Below, piece by piece: positions 27,642 through 33,848 of a stretch of DNA of 39,636 bases (positions within the stretch are counted from its first letter, which is position 1; the number at the start of each line of letters is the position of its first letter). The position numbers and the translations under genes were made by a program. The notes beneath the pieces are model-generated. The model worked only from the letters and a program-made list of their open reading frames with translations, had not been told where the DNA came from and did no database searches. The DNA is from an uncultured Pelagibacteraceae bacterium (lineage in GTDB: Bacteria; Pseudomonadota; Alphaproteobacteria; Pelagibacterales; Pelagibacteraceae): positions 1 to 39,636 of the forward strand of contig CACKZT010000009.1 of assembly GCA_902604695.1 (NCBI GenBank). Reading direction: 5' to 3'.

Positions 27642-28007
27642 TTATTTTTTATCAAGAGGATGATTTTTCCCATCCTTAATAGTTATATCTTTAAACTCAA
27701 AGGGATCTATACCTTCCAAGCAACCAACATTAAAACCGGTCATTGCAGGATTAACTCTAGGATGATGATGGGTGTATATTCCACAATCAGAGCAAAAATA
27801 ATGTTTAGCAACCTTTGAGTGAAATTGATAAAGTTTTAGTTTACTTTTTCCTTTTGTAACTTTGAAATCTTCATTTTTAACAATGGACATAATAGCTCCT
27901 TTTCTTTTACAAATTGAACAATTGCATCTCATTACTTGCTCTATATTTTTTATATTTATCTCTGCCTCGACTTCTCCACAGTGACATTTTAATATTTTCA
28001 TAATCAA
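27642..28007 (-). CDS. GFA (glutathione-dependent formaldehyde-activating-like) family protein
   Basis: A 121-residue zinc protein of the GFA/CENP-V fold. The full cysteine set is visible: Cys8 and Cys10, Cys28, Cys30 and Cys33, then Cys72 and Cys75. The family was named for spontaneous formaldehyde-glutathione condensation, but most members have no proven reaction, so only the fold is claimed. The start could also be the second Met (MKILKCHCG). It opens a tight three-gene run with the glycerate-kinase-like and TolC genes. Confidence 0.85.
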   Translation of the reverse strand: MIMKILKCHCGEVEAEINIKNIEQVMRCNCSICKRKGAIMSIVKNEDFKVTKGKSKLKLYQFHSKVAKHYFCSDCGIYTHHHPRVNPAMTGFNVGCLEGIDPFEFKDITIKDGKNHPLDKK

Positions 28008-28056
28008 TACTCTTTCGTTTATTCACATAAAAATCAATAATTAATCAAATGTTCAC

Positions 28057-28077
28057 CTTTTGATTCACTTTTGATTC
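28057..28077. repeat. Two copies of a 10-base direct repeat, 11-base period
   Basis: CTTTTGATTC occurs at 28057-28066 and again at 28068-28077, one helical turn apart, in the 95-base gap between the GFA gene start and the end of the glycosyltransferase gene. It is about 50 bases upstream of the GFA start codon and could be a tandem binding site, or chance in A+T-rich DNA. Confidence 0.5.
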
Positions 28078-28102
28078 CTTTGTGGACTCTAAATACAACC
28101 TA

Positions 28103-28975
28103 TTAGCGTGTATAGGTATTTTCTTCCCCCTTGCTTTTATCTGAGTTAATAAAATCGTCTTTGTTTTCTCTTAAAGAAACAAGAAAAATTATTAAATTAA
28201 AAATAACTAAAATAATTTGCAGACTTATAGAAATTATACCAATCATAGAATTTAGATAAGCAAGTATAATTAATAATATTGCAGATCTTAAAAATACATT
28301 TGTTTTAAAAACTGCAATTATAGAAAAAGAGTGAATACCGAGTTTGAATAAAGACATTTTCGAAGGTCCAAAATATCTTAATCCTCTAATAGAATTAATA
28401 TTATTCAATTCATGAATGTGCTTTTTTACAGACCCTGAAAAACTACTCCACAAGCTTTCTTTAGTAGATAAAATTAAAACATCTTTTTTTGTTAAACAGC
28501 TATAATTTCCAAAATTAATATTTTTACCTGTAAAAACAAATGTAATTAATTTGTGAATCCTATATAGAAATTGAAAAAAAGGACCCTCTGATCTTTTTAT
28601 TCTCTTAGCAACAACAGAAATATTTCCATTTTCTAATGCCTTTTCTACAAGCAATTTGATTTCTTCTGGCCTATCCTCTCCATCACCATCCATAAGTATT
28701 AGATGATCATAGTCATTTTTTTTTGCAAGATATCTAATTCCAAAAGCATTACATCTAGCATGGCCTTTATTTTTTTTCATATTAACAACTTTTATAGAAT
28801 CTATGTTGGTGGGAACCTTTATATCGTGTGGAGGTTCTGTAGAGGCGTCATTTATAACGATACACTTAAACTCAGCGTTATTGATATTTTGAATATTTGA
28901 ATTAATTTCAAACAAAAGTTTTATCAAGGATTCCCAATCATTATAAACAGGTATTAAGATAATAAATTTTTTCAT
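28103..28975 (-). CDS. Family 2 glycosyltransferase with C-terminal membrane helices
   Basis: A 290-residue GT-A enzyme that would transfer a sugar from a nucleotide-sugar, probably to a lipid carrier. IILIPVYNDW opens the fold, CIVINDAST follows, and the metal-binding DxD region is LMDGDGEDRPEE near residues 95-106. Two hydrophobic helices at about residues 228-265 anchor the end to the membrane. The layout recalls polyprenyl-phosphate glycosyltransferases of the DPM1/GtrB type, but the target is not known. Its start overlaps the following gene's partner: the family 39 gene upstream ends in an ATGA overlap with it, so the two are coupled. Confidence 0.85.
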   Translation of the reverse strand: MKKFIILIPVYNDWESLIKLLFEINSNIQNINNAEFKCIVINDASTEPPHDIKVPTNIDSIKVVNMKKNKGHARCNAFGIRYLAKKNDYDHLILMDGDGEDRPEEIKLLVEKALENGNISVVAKRIKRSEGPFFQFLYRIHKLITFVFTGKNINFGNYSCLTKKDVLILSTKESLWSSFSGSVKKHIHELNNINSIRGLRYFGPSKMSLFKLGIHSFSIIAVFKTNVFLRSAILLIILAYLNSMIGIISISLQIILVIFNLIIFLVSLRENKDDFINSDKSKGEENTYTR

Positions 28976-30330
28976 TTAGACCCCACTAATCTTACAGGTG
29001 TTTTATCAGAAATCATAATATCAAGATTAGAATTATAAATTTCTTTATTTAAATTTACTATTGATATTTCGTTTCCAAACACAGAAAAAGAATTAGTTGG
29101 TAGCCAAACAGGTCTAGAGTCTAGATGATAAGATAAATTTCCTGCTAACCATTCGTCTCCTATAACGTACTTTATTTTAGATGTAAATTTTTTTTCCCAT
29201 TCTTTTTGAACTTCTATTGAAATTTTTTTTCCTGGATAATCTGTTCTTTTATCTTTTTGAGTTATTGAAACATATGCGTAAGAGAGTGGAGATAAGAAGA
29301 AAAAGATAAGAAATACTGAAACAAAATTTTTTAACTTTTTCAAATTTATTTGAGATTTAAAAATATAAATAATTAAGGTTCCTGCAAATAAATAAAATGG
29401 TGTCATCCACATAGTCCTTATTTTTGCACCCATAATAATTGAAGTTAATAACATGAAAAATATTGGGACTATAATTGTTAAAATAAGGAATGCTAATTTC
29501 TCATCCTTGAGATTAATTTTAAATTTATTTTTTTTAACAAGAAAACTGGTCATTATTACAAAAGGAATTAATAAACCAATTTGTTTTGCTAAAAAATATA
29601 ATGGATAAATAAAATGATCTAAAATATCTCCAACACCTCCAGTTCTTTGTAAGCCATAGGTAATTGTAGTATAATTATTTTCTGTTAACCATATTAGATG
29701 AGGCAATAAAATTATTAAAGTAATTGGTCCAGCAATAAAATAATGTGAAAATTTAATTCTTTTTCCTTTTTTTATAAAGTAAATAAAAACGAGTTTTATC
29801 CCTATAACTAAATAAATAAAAAGATATTTTGATAAAATTCCTAAACCAACAAATAAACCTAAAAAAACATAATCAATTGCTTTATCATATTTTATACATC
29901 TCCAAGTATAATAAACACTTAAAGCCCAAAAAGGTAGTTGAGCTACGTTTACGTTAAATTCTGGTGTTGTAAAATTAAAAAAATAAATACCCTCTAATAA
30001 AAGCACTGATAAAAAACCAATTTTTTCATTGTTAAAAAACTCCACAGAAAATTTATAAACTACGAAAAAAGAAATTATTATAAAAAGTTGACTTAAAAAA
30101 TAATAAGCCCAATCCTGATTTCCAAAAATTTGATAAAATATTTCAACAGCAAAAGCGCTGAAAGGTGGATGTTTATTAAAACCCCAGTCTAAATTACTGC
30201 CCCATGCCAAAGCTTCTATAGTATCAAGTGGTAGATTAATATTTGTCAATGCGGGTACTAACGTCCAAATAAAAAGATGAATCAATAAAAATTTATAAAA
30301 AAAGTTAGTGACTGATTTTTTCTTAATCAT
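28972..30330 (-). CDS. Family 39-type membrane glycosyltransferase (ArnT/PMT-like)
   Basis: A 452-residue membrane protein with about ten helices. The first periplasmic loop has the acidic and KHPP motifs typical of PMT_2/ArnT-like enzymes (LDTIEALAWG and NKHPPFSAFAVEIF near residues 36-64). Such enzymes take a sugar from a polyprenyl-phosphate donor and attach it to a lipid or protein outside the inner membrane. The partner GT2 gene follows with an ATGA overlap and could make that donor, so a two-step envelope glycosylation unit is inferred. The acceptor is unknown. It is divergent from dksA. Confidence 0.8.
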   Translation of the reverse strand: MIKKKSVTNFFYKFLLIHLFIWTLVPALTNINLPLDTIEALAWGSNLDWGFNKHPPFSAFAVEIFYQIFGNQDWAYYFLSQLFIIISFFVVYKFSVEFFNNEKIGFLSVLLLEGIYFFNFTTPEFNVNVAQLPFWALSVYYTWRCIKYDKAIDYVFLGLFVGLGILSKYLFIYLVIGIKLVFIYFIKKGKRIKFSHYFIAGPITLIILLPHLIWLTENNYTTITYGLQRTGGVGDILDHFIYPLYFLAKQIGLLIPFVIMTSFLVKKNKFKINLKDEKLAFLILTIIVPIFFMLLTSIIMGAKIRTMWMTPFYLFAGTLIIYIFKSQINLKKLKNFVSVFLIFFFLSPLSYAYVSITQKDKRTDYPGKKISIEVQKEWEKKFTSKIKYVIGDEWLAGNLSYHLDSRPVWLPTNSFSVFGNEISIVNLNKEIYNSNLDIMISDKTPVRLVGSK

Positions 30331-30359
30331 TTATTCATAAATATACAATTTAATGACTA

Positions 30360-30387
30360 TTGACACCTATAAAATGATTCATATACT
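30360..30387 (+). promoter_or_regulatory. Strong sigma-70-like promoter for dksA
   Basis: TTGACA at 30360-30365 is a perfect -35 box and TATACT at 30382-30387 a good -10 box, separated by 16 bases. It is the closest match to the consensus that I found in the window. Transcription would start near 30394, only about 8 bases before the dksA ATG at 30403, with no room for a Shine-Dalgarno sequence. Confidence 0.65.
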
Positions 30388-30402
30388 CGCCATTTTTAAA
30401 TC

Positions 30403-30825
30403 ATGCCAAAAAAGACAACAAAAAAACGTTATGTGCCCAACAGTAAAGAAAAATATATGTGCGCGAAGCACAAAAAATTTTTTACCGAGGAGTTAATTCG
30501 TTGGAAAAAAGATATTGTTAAGTCAAATAATTTAGGAAATATTTTAAACTCTTCAGATGACAACGTGTCGTCTGCAGATATTGTTGACCAAGCATCATCG
30601 TATACGGATAAATCTGTAGAAATGAAAGCATTAACCAGAAGTAGAAAACTTGTTGAGAAGATTGAATCTGCACTTAAAAGATTAAAAGATGGAACTTATG
30701 GATATTGTGAGGAAACTTCAGAGCCTATTGGTTTAAAAAGATTAATGGCGAGACCGATTGCTACTCTTTCAATTGAAGCACAAGAAAGACATGAAAGAGA
30801 TGAAAAAATTTTTATAGATGACTAA
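30403..30825 (+). CDS. dksA: RNA polymerase-binding transcription factor DksA
   Basis: Binds the RNA polymerase secondary channel and works with ppGpp to reset rRNA and amino-acid promoters. It has 140 residues. A basic N-terminus leads to the coiled coil at about residues 25-95, with LKRLKDGTYGYCEETSEPIG and RLMARPIATLSIEAQERHER at its base. Of the four zinc cysteines of the classical protein only the first (GYC) remains; the others are Thr, Ser and Ala. This pattern is common in alphaproteobacterial DksA, which keeps its fold without zinc. A shorter start at Met19 is possible. It converges on the GST gene with a CTAA overlap. Confidence 0.92.
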   Translation: MPKKTTKKRYVPNSKEKYMCAKHKKFFTEELIRWKKDIVKSNNLGNILNSSDDNVSSADIVDQASSYTDKSVEMKALTRSRKLVEKIESALKRLKDGTYGYCEETSEPIGLKRLMARPIATLSIEAQERHERDEKIFIDD

Positions 30826-31448
30826 GGTCTAGGAATAACCTCGCCTTTTTTTAATAAATCATATCCTTTTTGAACCGCTTCTCTCTTTGAAATTTCTTCA
30901 TACCAACGTTTAAGATTTGTAAATTTTTTTAGGCCGATATCATGCCAATCATGTCTTGCAATCCAAGGAAAAGTAGCAATATCTGCTATGGTGTAATCTT
31001 GACCTGCCAAAAAATTTGATACTGAAAGTCTCTCGTCTAAGTCTTTGTAAATTTGTGTAGCAATTTTTAGATACCTATTTTCACCAAATTCGCTTTTTCC
31101 AGGATTATAATGATGAAATTGATGATGTTGTCCTAGCATAGGGCCGACGTATGCCATTTGCCCCATTAACCATTGATTGATAATTGTTTTTTGTTTTTCA
31201 TCGTAGAATTTTCCACTTTTTTCCCCAAGGTACATCAAAATAGCTCCTGACTCAAAAAGACTTTTGTTATTATCATGATCTATTATTACTGGTATTTTGC
31301 TAAAAGGACTTAATTTTCTAAATTCAGTTTTGAACTGTTCATCTTTAAATAGATTTATTTTTGTGACTTTATAATCAAATTTTATTTCTTCAAGCATGAT
31401 TGATATTTTTTTACCGTTTGGTGTATCGGCTGTCAAAAGCTCAATCAT
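30822..31448 (-). CDS. Glutathione S-transferase family protein
   Basis: A soluble 208-residue protein with the thioredoxin-like N-terminal domain (KISIMLEEIKFDY, then PFSKIPVI with the cis-proline, and LFESGAILMYLGEK with the glutathione-binding Glu-Ser). An all-helical C-terminal domain follows, including ADIATFPWIARH. It resembles the YfcG/YghU-like group, which acts on glutathione disulfide and related thiols. Its start overlaps the ferredoxin reductase stop as ATGA, so it belongs to the ferredoxin-reductase-GST unit and may serve redox balance. The exact substrate is unknown. Confidence 0.88.
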   Translation of the reverse strand: MIELLTADTPNGKKISIMLEEIKFDYKVTKINLFKDEQFKTEFRKLSPFSKIPVIIDHDNNKSLFESGAILMYLGEKSGKFYDEKQKTIINQWLMGQMAYVGPMLGQHHQFHHYNPGKSEFGENRYLKIATQIYKDLDERLSVSNFLAGQDYTIADIATFPWIARHDWHDIGLKKFTNLKRWYEEISKREAVQKGYDLLKKGEVIPRP

Positions 31449-32458
31449 TTTTTTCCAAGTCTACTTTGGATGCTTTTAGAAGAAGTAGTAAATTCAAATT
31501 TGTATTTTTCGTTCGGTCGTGCCCTTTTGAAACACTCTACAGAAGCTAACGCTACTTCATGAAAACCTGAGAGTATTAATTTTAATTTTCCAGGATAATT
31601 ACATATATCTCCTACGGCAAATATTCCTTTTTTATTTGTTTCAAAGTTTATTGAATTAACTGAGATTTTTTTTTTATCCATATTTAGACCCCATTCAGCT
31701 ATTGGACCTAATTTCATTACTAGGCCAAAAAAACTTAATATTACGTCTGTTTTGATTTTTTCGACCTTACCATTATCGTCTTTAATTGTTATGGATTGAA
31801 TTTTTTCATTTCCTTCAATATTTTCTATCTGGTAAGGGGTTTTAATTGAGATCTTCCCTTGTTTTTCTAATTTTTTTATTTCACTTAAAGTATGAAGAGC
31901 ACCTCTAAATTCTTCTCTCCTATGAATTAATGTTATTTTAGAGAATTTTGAAAGTTCCAATGCCCAATCTAGAGCTGAATCTCCTCCTCCAAAAATAGAA
32001 ATGTTTTTATTTTTAAAATTTTCCTTATTTTTTACAGCGTAAAATATTGATTTATTCTCAAACTTCTCCGCATCTTTTATCGAAATTCTTCTAGGTTCAA
32101 ATGAACCAACACCACCTGCGATCATTATATTAGGGGAAATAAATTCATTGCCGTTATTTGTTTTAACTATCCATTTGTCTCCCTCTGATCTTACCTCTTC
32201 AACTCTCTCGTTAAGGTAAAAATTTGTTTTAAAAGGTTTTATTTGCTCGAGTAATCTGTCTGTCAGTTCTTTACCTGTGCATTCTGGAACAGCTGGAATA
32301 TCATATATTGGTTTATCTGGATAAAGCTCAATACACTGACCTCCAGCTTTATCTAAATTATCAATAACTACAGCTTTGAGTCCTTTAATACCCAATTGAT
32401 GAACAGCAAATAAACCAACTGGACCAGCTCCTATAATAATTACATCAGTTTTGTTCAT
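31445..32458 (-). CDS. Ferredoxin-NADP+ reductase, thioredoxin-reductase-like type
   Basis: A flavoprotein of 337 residues that moves electrons between NADP(H) and ferredoxin. The FAD motif IIGAGPVGLF lies at residues 8-17, GGQCIELYP follows, the NADP motif is FGGGDSALDWALEL near 156-169, and FAVGDICNYPG closes the FAD site. The CxxC redox pair of true thioredoxin reductase is absent, which fits the YumC-type reductases. The next gene upstream encodes a [2Fe-2S] ferredoxin, its likely partner; the two share one base (TAATG). A GST gene follows with an ATGA overlap. Confidence 0.9.
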   Translation of the reverse strand: MNKTDVIIIGAGPVGLFAVHQLGIKGLKAVVIDNLDKAGGQCIELYPDKPIYDIPAVPECTGKELTDRLLEQIKPFKTNFYLNERVEEVRSEGDKWIVKTNNGNEFISPNIMIAGGVGSFEPRRISIKDAEKFENKSIFYAVKNKENFKNKNISIFGGGDSALDWALELSKFSKITLIHRREEFRGALHTLSEIKKLEKQGKISIKTPYQIENIEGNEKIQSITIKDDNGKVEKIKTDVILSFFGLVMKLGPIAEWGLNMDKKKISVNSINFETNKKGIFAVGDICNYPGKLKLILSGFHEVALASVECFKRARPNEKYKFEFTTSSKSIQSRLGKK

Positions 32459-32778
32459 TAACTTTGTTTTTCCGGCGTTGTTACTTTTAGACCGTCTAAT
32501 TCGTCTGTAACAGTAATTTGACAGCTCAATCTACTATTTTTTTTTGGTTCAAATGCCATATCTATCATATCAATTTCTGCGTCTTCAGCTTTTGGTAATT
32601 TATTTAACCATTTTTCTTCGACATAAACATGGCAAGTAGCACAGGCCATTGAGCCTCCACAATCTGCATCAATTCCAGGAATGTCATTTTGGATAGCTCC
32701 CTCCATGACAGTAAGACCGTTTTCTACCTCTATGGTTTTTGAATTTTTTTGAACGTCTATATATGTAATCTTAGGCAT
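32458..32778 (-). CDS. [2Fe-2S] ferredoxin (adrenodoxin-like)
   Basis: A 106-residue electron carrier. The four cluster cysteines are at 40, 46, 49 and 86, the C-x5-C-x2-C spacing plus distal Cys of adrenodoxin/ISC-type ferredoxins. CGGSMACATCHVYV and RLSCQI are the flanking family segments. It is the likely partner of the ferredoxin reductase encoded next. It starts 71 bases after proteorhodopsin on the same strand, beyond a strong terminator, so it probably also has its own promoter in that gap or depends on readthrough. Confidence 0.95.
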   Translation of the reverse strand: MPKITYIDVQKNSKTIEVENGLTVMEGAIQNDIPGIDADCGGSMACATCHVYVEEKWLNKLPKAEDAEIDMIDMAFEPKKNSRLSCQITVTDELDGLKVTTPEKQS

Positions 32779-32800
32779 TTTAATAATATAAGCACATAAA

Positions 32801-32834
32801 AAAATAGGGCAAGTAGTTAAACTCGCCCTATTTT
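32801..32834 (-). terminator. Intrinsic terminator downstream of proteorhodopsin
   Basis: AAAATAGGGC at 32801-32810 pairs exactly with GCCCTATTTT at 32825-32834; the stem can extend inward with one mismatch. On the minus strand the stem is followed by a run of T residues, the best match to a classical rho-independent terminator in the window. It starts 16 bases after the proteorhodopsin stop codon and separates it from the ferredoxin gene. Confidence 0.85.
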
Positions 32835-32849
32835 AAAAGATTGTTCTAA

Positions 32850-33620
32850 TTACTTAGATGCTAATCTTGTATTCTGCATTGCAGCTGCCCAGATAACTAG
32901 ACCAAAAGCGATCTTGTTAACGAAGTCAGCTAAATTGTAGATTATGTTTAGTGAGTTAGCGTCAACTCCACCAGTTAGGTAACCTAATACATATCCTAAC
33001 GGATATATAGCCCAACCGATTGTTACGATTACTCTCATTGCACTAAATGCAGTAGTCATTGCTTTGTTACCGCCTTTAGCAGCTAATTGACCTGCTTCAC
33101 CAGAGAAGATTTCAAATAGAATGTAAATCCATCCAGCCATTCCGATTATAAATCCTACGAATGGTTGTATGTAACCAGCTTCTCCCATGTATCCACCGAT
33201 TAACATTACTAATGAACCTATTAATAGTTTCCAGAATATTGAGCTCGGTACTTTTTTTACCGCAGCTAATATTAAATAGAATTCTATCATTTGAAGTGGA
33301 ACAGTAATTAACCAGTCAATATATCTATATACTGTTGGTGTATCGCCTGTTGTCACCCAAACTTCTCTCATATACATGTAGTGAACAAATGCAACACCAG
33401 TAACTAATCCAGCTACTGTTATTGATGTTCTCCAAGATGCAGCTACCGTTCCTCTTTCAGCAAAGAAGAATACAGTTGTTGCAATCATACCCATTGATAC
33501 AAGCCAAAATGATATTCCTACGAAATCATTTGTTTGTAAAAGGGCAGTCGATGCATTAGCTGAACTAGTAATACCTAAAAAGGCTACTGCTGCTAAAGCA
33601 ATTAGACTTAATTTTCTCAT
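32850..33620 (-). CDS. Proteorhodopsin, blue-absorbing proton pump
   Basis: A retinal-binding light-driven proton pump in the inner membrane. It has 256 residues: a signal peptide of about 23 residues and seven membrane helices. Key residues by position here are His80 (proton acceptor partner), Asp102 (acceptor), Glu113 (donor) and the retinal Schiff-base Lys236 in NKIAFG. The spectral-tuning residue, position 105 in the reference protein, is Gln110, the blue-absorbing variant. A strong GGGAGG ribosome-binding site lies 6 bases before the ATG. It is followed by its own terminator. No retinal synthesis gene lies in the window. Confidence 0.98.
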   Translation of the reverse strand: MRKLSLIALAAVAFLGITSSANASTALLQTNDFVGISFWLVSMGMIATTVFFFAERGTVAASWRTSITVAGLVTGVAFVHYMYMREVWVTTGDTPTVYRYIDWLITVPLQMIEFYLILAAVKKVPSSIFWKLLIGSLVMLIGGYMGEAGYIQPFVGFIIGMAGWIYILFEIFSGEAGQLAAKGGNKAMTTAFSAMRVIVTIGWAIYPLGYVLGYLTGGVDANSLNIIYNLADFVNKIAFGLVIWAAAMQNTRLASK

Positions 33621-33848
33621 GAAAACCTCCCTCGTTGTTAGTTTTCTACTCAGTTTAATATATTAAACTACTCAAATAATGATTTACTCTTCATTCCCTG
33701 AGTAACTTGGCCGAACCATAATGAAAAATAAAGTTACAGTGAAGCTTTTTTTTTGTTAAAAAGTGTTGATTTTAGCGGATTTTCTATTTTTTTTTGGGGA
33801 TAATTGTGAAATAGTAGCTTTAAATTAACATTTCGGAGGAGGAGTGAT
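33621..33848. other. Divergent intergenic region between proteorhodopsin and acyl-CoA synthetase genes
   Basis: At 228 bases this is the longest non-coding stretch in the window. It contains the strong ribosome-binding sites of both flanking genes (GGGAGG for proteorhodopsin, GGAGGAGG for the synthetase), the 18-bp palindrome, several TACTC/GAGTA repeats and a T-rich tract at 33747-33755. I could not fix -35/-10 boxes with confidence; GATAAT at 33799-33804 is a possible -10 box for the synthetase. No small open frame or RNA gene stands out. Confidence 0.6.
33652..33669. promoter_or_regulatory. Perfect 18-bp palindrome in the proteorhodopsin control region
   Basis: AGTTTAATATATTAAACT equals its own reverse complement over all 18 bases and lies 31-49 bases upstream of the proteorhodopsin start. 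TACTC repeats stand at 33647, 33669 and 33685, and the inverted pair TTACTC (33684-33689) and GAGTAA (33700-33705) lies just beyond. The arrangement suggests an operator for a dimeric regulator, possibly overlapping the promoter, but an A+T-rich palindrome may also arise by chance. Confidence 0.5.

Noticed and set aside
28008-28102. Small RNA, riboswitch or tRNA in the gap before the GFA gene
   Set aside because: Only a short direct repeat is visible; there is no cloverleaf, conserved riboswitch core or terminator.
31445-32458. Thioredoxin reductase
   Set aside because: The redox-active CxxC pair is absent and a ferredoxin gene is adjacent, which fits a thioredoxin-reductase-like ferredoxin-NADP reductase.
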